Part shown: positions 19,342 to 27,209 of the stretch, one piece after another
Layout of the letters: each line of letters starts with the position of its first letter
How positions within the stretch are numbered: position 1 is the stretch's first letter
Origin: a virus
Length of the DNA: 46,322 nucleotides
IMG/VR virus record: IMGVR_UViG_3300037961_002446
Coordinates: 47,857 to 94,178 of that record
Reading direction: 5' to 3' (one strand)
Notes under the pieces: model-generated
Databases searched by the model: none
The model's input: only the letters and a program-made list of their open reading frames with translations
What the model was told of the DNA's origin: nothing
Translations under genes and position numbers: made by a program

Positions 19342-20031
19342 TTACTCCTCCACTTCTTCTTCTTTAGTTTCTTTTACCTTTTTGTTATCGGTATTTTGAG
19401 GTTTTACGCCTTGATTAATCATAAGAAAATTTAGTCTATCTGTTAATATATTAATCTCCCCAACAATTTCTATTGCTTCGTTAGTGGCTGACCTATTATC
19501 TCCTAATGTGGGTGGCTTAATAAAATAACCTGCCGCAGTTAGAGATATAATATCTTCTTTGCTTAAATTCTTAATTGGGCCACTTTTCAATATCTTAGGT
19601 GTTTTAGGAATAAATCGCTTAAACTCTAATCCATGTTTATCTGCTAGTATCTGTTGTTGTAGCATTTCTAGTTGCATAAAATGAGCAGCGTGTTTAGGGC
19701 AGTATGTTCCCATTAAAGGTCTACCTTTTACTACTCCATCTAAAGGAATAGGTGGCCTCATGTAATCTCCTTGTTCCCATACATGATGCATTCCGCAAAC
19801 TACGCATCTATCTTTTAGATTGAATTTCTTTCCATACTTAATGAAAAGCAACTTCTTAGGTTCTGCTTTCAAAACTCTAATCAATTCTTTCTGTTGCTTC
19901 TTAGGCTTGATAGCCATAAACTTGTATTCCTGAACTATACCACTTGCTCTAGCCATTTGTAATGGTGTCATTCCATAAGCAAGAGCAGGGTTAGGTGTGC
20001 TTTGTCCTATAATATTCGGTTGCTGATACAT
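19342..20031 (-). CDS. Zinc-finger-like protein in head cluster (229 aa)
   Basis: Residues 76-114 hold a probable metal site: C76-x2-C79 (CVVCGMHH) and C111-x2-H114 (CPKH). The zinc-binding call is from spacing only. The protein also has a basic N-terminal third (KPKKQQKELIRVLKAEPKK) and a Lys/Glu-rich C-terminal tail of low complexity. It is the next gene after the GTPase, 10 bases on. Function unknown; a DNA-binding or structural role in the head-neck region is possible. Confidence 0.5.
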   Translation of the reverse strand: MYQQPNIIGQSTPNPALAYGMTPLQMARASGIVQEYKFMAIKPKKQQKELIRVLKAEPKKLLFIKYGKKFNLKDRCVVCGMHHVWEQGDYMRPPIPLDGVVKGRPLMGTYCPKHAAHFMQLEMLQQQILADKHGLEFKRFIPKTPKILKSGPIKNLSKEDIISLTAAGYFIKPPTLGDNRSATNEAIEIVGEINILTDRLNFLMINQGVKPQNTDNKKVKETKEEEVEE

Positions 20032-20041
20032 CTTTCATTCC

Positions 20042-20710
20042 TCAATAATCTTTTATCATCGTCATTACGCCTCTATATACCATTTCGGGGTCTGATTTCG
20101 CTGATACTATATACTTGAAACATGGTATTCCTTTGTCGTTTAATTGTCGCATTCCGTATGTAAAAGGTGCAAAAATCTTATGCTTCTCTATTGATTCTCC
20201 TTCTTCTAATGGATATTTTTCTCCCCATATGTCAAATTTGTTAGCCCATATTCCTACTGCCATTGGATAATCCGCTTCTTTTTTTCTTCTACCTGTTGGC
20301 CAATTATTTGCACATATTGTATCTACTAAAAATTTCCACGCTACTTGATGGTCTAGATTTGCTTCATTATCTAAATGTCTATGGTCTATCATAAAAATAA
20401 CATATTTGACTTTACGCCCTTGCATATCTTTTACCCATTCTTTCCAATAAACTGCTTCTCCTCCAATATCAGCACTCTTAATCGTATGGGAGTCGCCATC
20501 TATTTTAACATTTTTTCTTGAAGCCCTGTGTAATCCTACCGTTCTTTCTTGAATAGTAGGAACTTCTCCTCTTGTTCTTAATTGATGACTTAATGTTGTT
20601 TTACCAACCATTGTTGCACCATAGACTCCAAAATTAATAGCATGAACTTTCTTCCAAAAACCAATTATTGCTTCACCGACTAATATAGCAAAGCCTGTCA
20701 TTAAGGACAA
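20042..20710 (-). CDS. Arf/Ras-like small GTPase, viral
   Basis: A 222-residue protein with the five GTPase motifs in the right order. G1 P-loop GATMVGKT (31-38). A switch-I-like PTIQERTVG (51-59). G3 DIGGE (81-85), the Arf/SR-beta-type DxGG, with Glu where Arf has Gln. G4 NKFD (157-160). G5 SAK (203-205). A hydrophobic, probably membrane-inserting helix precedes the fold (MTGFAILVGEAIIGFW, 4-19), as in Arf-type proteins. It follows two membrane-protein genes, with the TTG start overlapping the preceding region (TGAATTG; GGGGGC upstream). Known family: switch-like GTPases that recruit proteins to membranes. A role in virus assembly or in changing host membranes is inferred. Confidence 0.85.
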   Translation of the reverse strand: MSLMTGFAILVGEAIIGFWKKVHAINFGVYGATMVGKTTLSHQLRTRGEVPTIQERTVGLHRASRKNVKIDGDSHTIKSADIGGEAVYWKEWVKDMQGRKVKYVIFMIDHRHLDNEANLDHQVAWKFLVDTICANNWPTGRRKKEADYPMAVGIWANKFDIWGEKYPLEEGESIEKHKIFAPFTYGMRQLNDKGIPCFKYIVSAKSDPEMVYRGVMTMIKDY

Positions 20711-20711
20711 T

Positions 20712-20930
20712 TCAATGCCCCCATAACCCCTTTACTGCGTCAATAATCCAACCCATTATGTTAATGTCAAAGACTCCCATAATGTTTCCAATTAGAAACA
20801 TAGCAAGTGTAGAGAATCCTCCCCAAAACCACGCTCTCATTTTCAAAAAGAAAATATCAGCAGAATGCGCTCTAGATTGATTATATGCATAATCAGAATC
20901 AGAAAACCCTAGTAGGTCGCTAACCACCAC
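20712..20930 (-). CDS. Small membrane protein (72 aa)
   Basis: One clear membrane segment at about residues 33-52 (AWFWGGFSTLAMFLIGNIMG) preceded by basic residues (LKMR), and a weaker hydrophobic segment at 57-70. The N-terminal 30 residues are polar. Start is GTG at 20930. Its stop lies two bases from the GTPase start, so it is probably made together with it. No family recognised; likely a partner of the GTPase or a membrane-anchoring protein (inference). Confidence 0.55.
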   Translation of the reverse strand: MVVSDLLGFSDSDYAYNQSRAHSADIFFLKMRAWFWGGFSTLAMFLIGNIMGVFDINIMGWIIDAVKGLWGH

Positions 20931-20942
20931 TTAACCAACCCC

Positions 20943-21326
20943 TTACTGTAGGGCGGCTAAAAACTCATTACCAACGGTATTTTCATCTTCTTGCGTTGGT
21001 GGTGCGTAAAAACTAGTATTGTATTGTCTAGCACTTTCACGCATCTTTTGGCGTTGTTGTTCATCTCTAGCCTTTCTTTCCCAAAATGCCGCTATCTTTC
21101 TATCAAGTAGCCACATTTCTATCTTATCGTTGAGTGCTAAATCAAACAATGCCTTCATAACCATAATTGCACCAATCGTTCCTAAACCAAATAGGAATGA
21201 ATGCGCCATTGGGCCATAAGGGAATCCTGTTCCGAATTGAGCATAAGCAAATACATTTGCTCCGCTTAATGCTCCTACGAACAATATAGTCATAACTAGT
21301 CTAGTATCTTGGCTTAAGACGGCCAT
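20943..21326 (-). CDS. Membrane protein with two TM helices and charged C-terminal helix (127 aa)
   Basis: ATG 21326 is preferred because GAGGT lies 7 bases upstream, and the longer TTG start at 21350 has no site. Two membrane helices at about residues 9-27 (RLVMTILFVGALSGANVFA) and 43-62 (SFLFGLGTIGAIMVMKALF), then a strongly charged helix (68-100, rich in Arg, Lys and Glu) and a polar tail. This is a typical two-pass membrane protein with a long cytoplasmic or virion-internal arm. No family assigned. It directly follows the decoration-like gene and precedes the other membrane gene and the GTPase, forming a small membrane-GTPase block. Confidence 0.6.
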   Translation of the reverse strand: MAVLSQDTRLVMTILFVGALSGANVFAYAQFGTGFPYGPMAHSFLFGLGTIGAIMVMKALFDLALNDKIEMWLLDRKIAAFWERKARDEQQRQKMRESARQYNTSFYAPPTQEDENTVGNEFLAALQ

Positions 21327-21336
21327 ATTAAAAACC

Positions 21337-21612
21337 TCAAATATATTCAACGGTAATGTCTAGGTCAGCAGGAACAACTGCTGTAAGTCCTAATTTACAT
21401 AGGACTCCATGCATATCAAATTCCATACTACTATTAGCGGGAACTGTTAGTCTAGCAACTATTTTTCCTGATGCCGAAGTATTATCATAAATAGAAGCCG
21501 TTATTGCCGCATTGGTATCATTTGCCCCGTGAACAGAAATTAGTTTTATCTGTCCTGAAACAACTACCTCAGTTGCGCCTGTTATTAGACCACTACTTCT
21601 ACAACCAACCAT
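21337..21612 (-). CDS. Small beta-sandwich protein, head decoration candidate (91 aa)
   Basis: Start chosen at ATG 21612 (MVGCRSS) since GGAGG lies 7 bases before it; the ATG two codons earlier sits only one base from the site. The sequence is short beta strands with a conserved look (EVVVSGQIKLISVHG, IVARLTVPANSSMEFD, LDITVEYI) and resembles small virion beta proteins common in tailed marine viruses. It lies just downstream of the capsid and the Lys-tailed protein, so a capsid-decorating or head-stabilising role is likely but unproven. The possible partner membrane gene overlaps its region. Confidence 0.5.
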   Translation of the reverse strand: MVGCRSSGLITGATEVVVSGQIKLISVHGANDTNAAITASIYDNTSASGKIVARLTVPANSSMEFDMHGVLCKLGLTAVVPADLDITVEYI

Positions 21613-21658
21613 AGACATTCCTCCGTCAAACCTTCAAACCTGCAACTACTTCTTAACC

Positions 21659-22006
21659 TTATTCCTCTTTTTGAGGGGTTTTAGGTTCAGACTTAGTTGT
21701 TTTTGGTTTTGCGGCCTTTGGTTTTGGCTTTGCCTTTTTCTTAGCAGGAAGCAACAATGCCTCTAATTCAGCGTGTGTGGAAATATCCTTACCCGTTGTT
21801 TTAGTGGCTAACTGTAGTTGATTAGGTGTTAATGCGTTTAATGCTTCTCTATCTGATTCCTCAAATGTAAACATTACATCAACACTATTCAATCTAGGTA
21901 AAGCCCATTGAACAGAAACCCTTTGGGAACGATTTTTTGTAATCCTTCCCGCAGGAGTTTCCGTATATTCAATGGTTGCGCTTTCTGCTACAATCACAGA
22001 AACCAT
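21659..22006 (-). CDS. Capsid-adjacent protein with Lys/Pro/Ala-rich tail (115 aa)
   Basis: The first 75 residues form beta strands and a helix (VVAES..YTETPAG, a strand VSVQWALPRLNSVDVMFTF, a helix). The last 35 residues are a low-complexity basic tail made of Lys, Pro, Ala and Thr (AKKKAKPKPKAAKPK), like histone H1 or nucleic-acid-binding tails. It follows the major capsid gene by nine bases and starts with ATG after GTGAGG. Such tails in virion proteins may bind packaged DNA. No family recognised. Confidence 0.5.
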   Translation of the reverse strand: MVSVIVAESATIEYTETPAGRITKNRSQRVSVQWALPRLNSVDVMFTFEESDREALNALTPNQLQLATKTTGKDISTHAELEALLLPAKKKAKPKPKAAKPKTTKSEPKTPQKEE

Positions 22007-22015
22007 TTGAAAGCC

Positions 22016-23437
22016 TCACTTTAGGTTAGTAATCTTACCTTGACCCTTGAAGTAAGAACAACCAACTTCCGCAATTGTTCTGTAAAGAGCCTTGTTTCCT
22101 AGAGTGCCGACACCGAATGGGTTTCCGTTGCTAATACCATCTTCAAAGTATTGAGTTGGTTTCATAACAGATAGCCACAAATGGTCTGTATCAAGGAATA
22201 GCATATCACTTAGTTTAGTGGCAGTTCCTTGTCCTGTTTGGCTCATAGCCGATACAGGAATCAAAGGAATGTCGTAGTAAGTTGAAACTCTAAATCCGAC
22301 TTCTTGACCTTTTGTTCCTCTAACACCATTAACGGTAGGGACAATTTCCTTTCTATCCATGAATCTCTCTTGAGCCTGTAGTAGGTCAGCGAGTGCTTGA
22401 ATAGTATCATATCCTGTTAGAATAACCTTTGGTGAACCACCAGATTCACGGAGTAGTCTTAGCATTTTGTTAATCTTTGCTAGAGTTAAATCCGCTTGGC
22501 TTCCGGCAGTATAATCTGCTCCAAAGTCTACTTGAGAATCTAGATAACCTGTGGTTGCTCCTCTTTCCTTACCGTAAAGAGTTTTCATAGTATCTCCTAC
22601 TGCGTCATCAACTGTTTGACCCGCAGTTCCACCTGTATACAGTTCATCAGTAGCCATAGCAGTTATTTCAGCATTTGAAGAAACAACCTTCAATAGAGAA
22701 GTATATCCTCTATCTAGATTTGCTAGAGATGTGCTTCCACCATCAACACCAATATAAAATTCTAAAGGCATAACTAGCATCTTGTTCTGAACTTCTGCAT
22801 GGTGCTTACCCATATCTTCACGCATTTGCGCTCTAATATCGCCAATTCCATCATCAATTGCCGCCATTTCCATAGCCAATTCGCTGAAATCAAATTGATG
22901 TGCAATAATTTTTGGGCTTGTAAATAGTGTGTCATATTCAGGTGCAAGAGAAACTAGACCATCAGCAACAGTATCAAGTTTAGCGTTTTCAGGAACACCA
23001 CCAATACCATCTGCTCTAGGAGTTGTTCCTCCAATTTGACCTGCTCCTGTTCCTGCCGCTAAAGCAACACCATCACCGTCTGTATTGTCAGCATTTCCTG
23101 AAACTGCTAGGAAATTACCGCTTCCACCTGTAGGGCGAGAAGTCATAATTCTCCAACCGCTAGAAGTATATGGCCTCTTTGAAATAATTGAAAGAGCATT
23201 ACACTCTCTATTTAGCATAGACCAAACTTTTTGGCCGTAAATCTTGTTGTAAAGAGCATTTACATTTGCGGCAGTAGTGCCTGTTCCCAAATCTGCTCCT
23301 GCTGATTGACCTGCATGACCCGCATGAAGTCCTGCAATTGCGCCATTAGACTTCAACAATTGATTGTTAAAACCTGTTGCACCTGTCAATCCGTAAGTTC
23401 TTGCTTCTAAATCTGCTATTGTGTTTACATAACTCAT
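22016..23437 (-). CDS. Major capsid protein, HK97 fold
   Basis: A 473-residue protein directly after the protease/scaffold, the classic place for the coat gene. N-terminal arm, then NKIYGQKVWSMLNRE and a beta segment, a helix-rich spine around 200-250 (QFDFSELAMEMAAIDDG), and a P/A-domain pattern later (PKVILTGYDTIQALADLLQ, YYDIPLIPVSAMS, DMLFLDTDHLWLSVMKPTQ, ALYRTIAEVGCSY). The order and style match HK97-like coat proteins, including the elongated spine helix. ATG with GGTGAT five bases upstream. I recall no exact family name; the fold call comes from gene order and pattern. Confidence 0.8.
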   Translation of the reverse strand: MSYVNTIADLEARTYGLTGATGFNNQLLKSNGAIAGLHAGHAGQSAGADLGTGTTAANVNALYNKIYGQKVWSMLNRECNALSIISKRPYTSSGWRIMTSRPTGGSGNFLAVSGNADNTDGDGVALAAGTGAGQIGGTTPRADGIGGVPENAKLDTVADGLVSLAPEYDTLFTSPKIIAHQFDFSELAMEMAAIDDGIGDIRAQMREDMGKHHAEVQNKMLVMPLEFYIGVDGGSTSLANLDRGYTSLLKVVSSNAEITAMATDELYTGGTAGQTVDDAVGDTMKTLYGKERGATTGYLDSQVDFGADYTAGSQADLTLAKINKMLRLLRESGGSPKVILTGYDTIQALADLLQAQERFMDRKEIVPTVNGVRGTKGQEVGFRVSTYYDIPLIPVSAMSQTGQGTATKLSDMLFLDTDHLWLSVMKPTQYFEDGISNGNPFGVGTLGNKALYRTIAEVGCSYFKGQGKITNLK

Positions 23438-23447
23438 AATATCACCT

Positions 23448-24104
23448 TCAATTAAATCCTCCGGCCATCTTATGAATATCTGACCAATCCATTTCGGCCA
23501 ATTCGTCCATAGACGGTAGAGAAATTTGTGCGTCTTCTTGAGCCTTTAGGATTGTTTCCTTTTCAGCAGTCAAAGACTTGCGTAGTGCAGTAAATTCTTC
23601 CTTTAGAGAAGCAATTTCGCTTTGTGCATCATATTGAGCCTTTGCGAGAACATTCTCTTTATGAGAAACTTCTTGTGCAAATCGGGCTTCAAATTGCTTT
23701 TGTAGGTTGTCGTATGCCAACTTTTCTAGTTGTTCTTGGCGGAAAGCCTCGTAAGCCTTCTCAATGTTTCCAACGGACAAGTCAAGAGTTTCCAATTCGT
23801 TGTTGTCAAATGCTTTAACAACAGGCAAATCAGATGCCTTTGGGTTTCCATTTTCAATGATTACTCTATCAGCAGGTTCTCCAATTTCAACACCTGCTCC
23901 GTCTAGAGTAGAAACAACTGCTTTGTTTTCCTCATCGGAGTAGCCACCCTTTTCTTCTTCGTCTTCTTTTTCGTGCATATCGCCCATTTTTTCTTCATCG
24001 GGCATATCCATATATTCGCCTTTTTCTTCTTCTTCTTTGCGAAGAGTATTGACTTCCGCCATTAGCGCATCTAACTCTTCTAGTGCTTTCTCAATTTTAC
24101 TCAT
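23448..24104 (-). CDS. Scaffold protein from internal start in protease gene
   Basis: In-frame ATG at 24104 (MSKIEKALEELD) marks the start of the helical half, with AAGTGA five bases upstream. It would make a 218-residue scaffold sharing its end with the protease. Lambda C/Nu3 and other phages use this nested arrangement. The protein is rich in Glu and Lys, with coiled-coil helices, and ends with the MDWSDIHK peptide; in several phages the scaffold C-terminus contacts the coat. Nested translation is inferred from the start site, not shown. Confidence 0.5.
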   Translation of the reverse strand: MSKIEKALEELDALMAEVNTLRKEEEEKGEYMDMPDEEKMGDMHEKEDEEEKGGYSDEENKAVVSTLDGAGVEIGEPADRVIIENGNPKASDLPVVKAFDNNELETLDLSVGNIEKAYEAFRQEQLEKLAYDNLQKQFEARFAQEVSHKENVLAKAQYDAQSEIASLKEEFTALRKSLTAEKETILKAQEDAQISLPSMDELAEMDWSDIHKMAGGFN

Positions 24105-24638
24105 ATTGCTCACTTCTTTTTTGTCTTGCTTTAAAATGTCAAACTTTGCTTCGGGATTGATTCCTTTTTCACAGATTGTAACCTCATGTAATTCTAGTTT
24201 GCTTATTTCATTGTATTGTCCTAGTTCAGGGTGGCTTTTCTTTACTTTCTGTATTGCCTGTCCTCCAATGCTAAAACTCCTCAATGAACCTTTTCTTACG
24301 CCTCTTCCTATTTCTTTGGCTTTTTCTATATCATCTCTTAATTTAATTACTACAAAGAATCCCACATCATCTACTTCGGTTTTCCATATTTTTCCATTTT
24401 TATCTCTATATGATTCTACTACTTCCCCGACTTGAACATTTGAGTGGTTTGTCATTACATTTCTAAATTTAGGGTTCTCCATGTATTTTATTACTGCTTC
24501 TTGTAGTGCTTTAAGTGTGATTAAATCATTTTGCTTATCAACAATCTCTATGCTTGCATATCCCCCAATCATCAGATTATCTTGGCTTTTCAGGATTCTG
24601 AAATCATTGGTTGTTGTTGCCATTACCGCAGAAACCAT
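23448..24638 (-). CDS. Prohead maturation protease fused to scaffold domain
   Basis: About 396 residues from ATG 24638, chosen over the GTG at 24683 because GGGAGAG/GAGGAG lies upstream. The N-terminal half is a caudovirus serine protease: GGYASIEIVDKQNDL strand, conserved His in MTNHSNV (residue 65), and GSLRSFSIGG (Ser 121 or 123), then LELHEVTICEKG. The C-terminal half is a charged coiled coil (scaffold) ending in MDWSDIHKMAGG. Known families cut the scaffold and coat during head maturation. The scaffold part also has its own internal start (see 23448-24104). It precedes the coat gene by ten bases. Confidence 0.8.
   Translation of the reverse strand: MVSAVMATTTNDFRILKSQDNLMIGGYASIEIVDKQNDLITLKALQEAVIKYMENPKFRNVMTNHSNVQVGEVVESYRDKNGKIWKTEVDDVGFFVVIKLRDDIEKAKEIGRGVRKGSLRSFSIGGQAIQKVKKSHPELGQYNEISKLELHEVTICEKGINPEAKFDILKQDKKEVSNMSKIEKALEELDALMAEVNTLRKEEEEKGEYMDMPDEEKMGDMHEKEDEEEKGGYSDEENKAVVSTLDGAGVEIGEPADRVIIENGNPKASDLPVVKAFDNNELETLDLSVGNIEKAYEAFRQEQLEKLAYDNLQKQFEARFAQEVSHKENVLAKAQYDAQSEIASLKEEFTALRKSLTAEKETILKAQEDAQISLPSMDELAEMDWSDIHKMAGGFN
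23466..23492 (-). repeat. DNA copy 1 of the DWS(D/E)IHKM coding repeat
   Basis: 27 bases encoding MDWSDIHKM at the end of the protease/scaffold gene. It matches 27751-27777 at 25 of 27 positions, more than protein similarity alone requires, so the two gene ends are related by recent duplication or conversion. Confidence 0.7.
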
Positions 24639-24667
24639 TCTCCTCAACTCTCCCTTTACAATTCCAC

Positions 24668-24675
24668 TATATAAA
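24668..24675 (-). promoter_or_regulatory. Candidate archaeal TATA box upstream of protease/capsid genes
   Basis: Minus-strand TTTATATA lies within the last codons region of the ligase/early protease, 33 bases before the ATG at 24638. In archaea this element sits near -26, which would put transcript start about seven bases before the ATG. No convincing BRE is seen upstream (GTGTTC), and TATA-like strings are common in AT-rich DNA, so this is only a candidate for a promoter serving the head genes. Confidence 0.3.
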
Positions 24676-24682
24676 GAACACA

Positions 24683-27196
24683 CTAATTAGACGGTATTTC
24701 CTTATCCTTGAACCTATCTTCATATATGTTCCATACTCCTTTATCTGATTCTTTATCAGCAGGTTCTTGCTTATATCCCGTCCAAGCCAACCACATCTTT
24801 TGGCCTTTAACAGGAACTACACGGATATGCAGTTTAGTTTCAAACTTATTTCCTTTAAGGAAGTATTCATGATAGCCATGCCTTTGAACACCTAATTCAA
24901 CTTCTCCGCTATCAATCACCTTTTCTCTTTCAAAGTTGTTTGCTACTTGAGCAGGATATTTACCTGCTTTACCAAACAAATCAAACAACTCTTCATCACT
25001 TTCAATATCAACTAACCAATTAATAGTTTCATCACCTAACTTCATGACTATGTTGATTAGGTCGTCTTTTCTAGCGTAAATCTTGAATTCGCCCTTTCTG
25101 TATTCATCAGGAGTTTTGTATTTTTTAATTTCATCTTCCTGATATATCTTATCACTATCAGCGATTAACTTATTATCATCAAACGAAATACCTTCTCTAT
25201 TTTCAGCCCACTCTTTTAGTTTAGAATATTCTGATTCCAATACATCTTCATACAATGATGGTCTTTCTTTGACTAGTAGATTATGTAGGGCTTTTGGAGT
25301 TAAACCATTTTTATCTCTTAATAGATTAAAGATAGCAACAGTTAGTTCAGATTGTTTTGTCTTCATGATTTCTTCGGCCTTAGACTTCCACATATCTAAA
25401 TCCTTGAGAGCATTCTTTGACATTAGGTTATCTTTCTCAAACCCATAGATAGTGAACCCGTCCATGTCTGACTTTATGATAATATTAGTTTCCCCATGAA
25501 TATAATCTGTGATAGATATTCCTTTTTCTAATGCTTTAACATCGTAGTTGAGTGATTTCTTTGTATCTTGTGAAAGCAACTCTAGTGTTATTTCTTTATC
25601 AGGCATATCAACTTCAGGAACTTCTATAACTTTTGCTGAATACAAAGTATATCTATCTCCTGTTCTTTTTACTTCATCAACCTTAACTCTAATAATATCG
25701 CCCACATCAACATTAATTTTAGTATTCAGTGCCTTACCCACTTCCATGAATTTTTTACCATCTACTTCTTTGATGTATTTTCCTTCTTTATCTGTTGCTC
25801 CAATATCAACACCGACAGTATAAGAAAATAAATTACTCTTGGTCTTTTTCTTATCTAAGACAACTACATCTAAATCTACAAACTTCTTCCACTTAACCCA
25901 CTTTGGATTCTTTCTAGTTCCGACATAGTAAGTAGAAGTAATATCTTTGATAACTACACCTTCAGAAGTAGGCATCTCCATTATCTTCTTAGAATATTCT
26001 TCAATGTCTTCTAGATTATCGGCTTCTCTTGTATCTTTCTTAGAGGGGAAATTGATAGCATCAGTAGAATGAGAAGAATAATTGTTAAAGAGAGTAGTGA
26101 TTCTTTTTTCTAGTGGTTCATCTAATAAGTTTTCATCATTATGTCGCATAATATCAAACACATGACACCTTAGTTTAGCATCAGGATATTTTCCTTTAAA
26201 CACATGAGCAATAGTATCTGCTCTATGTAATGGCTCATCACCATCAAACAAAATCAATTCACCGTCAAGAATACAATCTCCATATTTCTTTTCTTTTAGT
26301 TCTTCAACTTGTTCTTTACATTTGTCTGTAATGTCTTTTTCATTATAGGAAAACACTTTGATATTGTTGTCTATCTTATGTAGTTGAATTCTCATTCCAT
26401 CGTATTTTTCTTGAACAATCCAAGTCCCACTAAATCCTTTCAATTCTTTCATATCTTCTATGTCAAAGATACGATACATTGGTTTGTTAGGAATAATAAA
26501 ATCAGATTCAGCCTTTTTCTTGTCGGTCTTTTGGAAGTCGGACTTCTGTTCAATGTCTTTCAAGTCCTCAACATATTCTTCACTATGCCTTGACAAAAGC
26601 AAGAGGTCAAGCATTTCCATAGCGGCCTTGACTTTCTTCTCAACCTTCTTTGAGTCTTTTCCATCTCCATAATGCTCAATAATGTAGAGGGAAATATCGT
26701 CCGATTCTAGGTCAAGACCCTCAAGACCCTCCGTAATATCGTCTTTTTCTATGTCTTTGATTGCTAATAGTTCAGGAGAAAGTGCTTTATTATCGTTTCT
26801 TAAAGCATAATGCACGAATTTCATCATCGTTTCTGGATTAGACATTAATTCCTCTAAGACACTCCCTTTAAATCTTTTAGCGAATGGGTCTTCAACTAAA
26901 TCTGATTTATACCTTAGAGTTTTAATTCCCTCATATAATGACTTAGCCTGTGGGCTTTTAGGGTCTTTTGCTTCTTTAGAATCTACAAGGTCTTCGTCAA
27001 TGAAATTTTTCATTTCTTTACCTGCGGCATCTAATTCACCATAAGATTCTCTAATCATTTCAACTGCATTTCTCCAACGACCCCCGTATTCTTCGGGGTC
27101 TGTTCTAGCAGAAAGATAGGCTACTCTTGTTTTTTCAAATAGCCTCAAAATTTCTTCTGAGGGCATTTTGTCTTTTTCAATATTAGCCAACTTCAA
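24683..27196 (-). CDS. ATP-dependent DNA ligase with long N- and C-terminal extensions
   Basis: Residue numbers count from the GTG at 27205. The adenylation motif EKYDGMR (266-272; nucleophile K267), motif III DGELILFDG (314-322), IIIa CHVFDIM, motif IV EGVVIKD (415-421) and motif V KWVKWKK (435-441) are all present, followed by an OB-like domain to about 530. So a functional ATP-dependent DNA ligase is likely. About 250 residues precede it and 300 follow, including a C-terminal beta domain around RHGYHEYFLKG and MWLAWTGYK that I cannot firmly name. TTG 27196 preferred (AGGTGG 5 bases upstream); GTG 27205 is the alternative. It lies in the head gene cluster, not a replication module, which is odd. 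Confidence 0.85.
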   Translation of the reverse strand: MKLANIEKDKMPSEEILRLFEKTRVAYLSARTDPEEYGGRWRNAVEMIRESYGELDAAGKEMKNFIDEDLVDSKEAKDPKSPQAKSLYEGIKTLRYKSDLVEDPFAKRFKGSVLEELMSNPETMMKFVHYALRNDNKALSPELLAIKDIEKDDITEGLEGLDLESDDISLYIIEHYGDGKDSKKVEKKVKAAMEMLDLLLLSRHSEEYVEDLKDIEQKSDFQKTDKKKAESDFIIPNKPMYRIFDIEDMKELKGFSGTWIVQEKYDGMRIQLHKIDNNIKVFSYNEKDITDKCKEQVEELKEKKYGDCILDGELILFDGDEPLHRADTIAHVFKGKYPDAKLRCHVFDIMRHNDENLLDEPLEKRITTLFNNYSSHSTDAINFPSKKDTREADNLEDIEEYSKKIMEMPTSEGVVIKDITSTYYVGTRKNPKWVKWKKFVDLDVVVLDKKKTKSNLFSYTVGVDIGATDKEGKYIKEVDGKKFMEVGKALNTKINVDVGDIIRVKVDEVKRTGDRYTLYSAKVIEVPEVDMPDKEITLELLSQDTKKSLNYDVKALEKGISITDYIHGETNIIIKSDMDGFTIYGFEKDNLMSKNALKDLDMWKSKAEEIMKTKQSELTVAIFNLLRDKNGLTPKALHNLLVKERPSLYEDVLESEYSKLKEWAENREGISFDDNKLIADSDKIYQEDEIKKYKTPDEYRKGEFKIYARKDDLINIVMKLGDETINWLVDIESDEELFDLFGKAGKYPAQVANNFEREKVIDSGEVELGVQRHGYHEYFLKGNKFETKLHIRVVPVKGQKMWLAWTGYKQEPADKESDKGVWNIYEDRFKDKEIPSN

Positions 27197-27209
27197 CGAT
27201 ACCACCTAC

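Noticed and set aside
24037-24435. Plus-strand open frame of 132 codons
   Set aside because: Antisense to the protease/scaffold gene, which has clear catalytic motifs.
24683-27196. DMWKSKAEEIMK inside the DNA ligase taken as a tag
   Set aside because: The spacing W-x-x-x does not fit and it lies within a helical domain, so probably chance.
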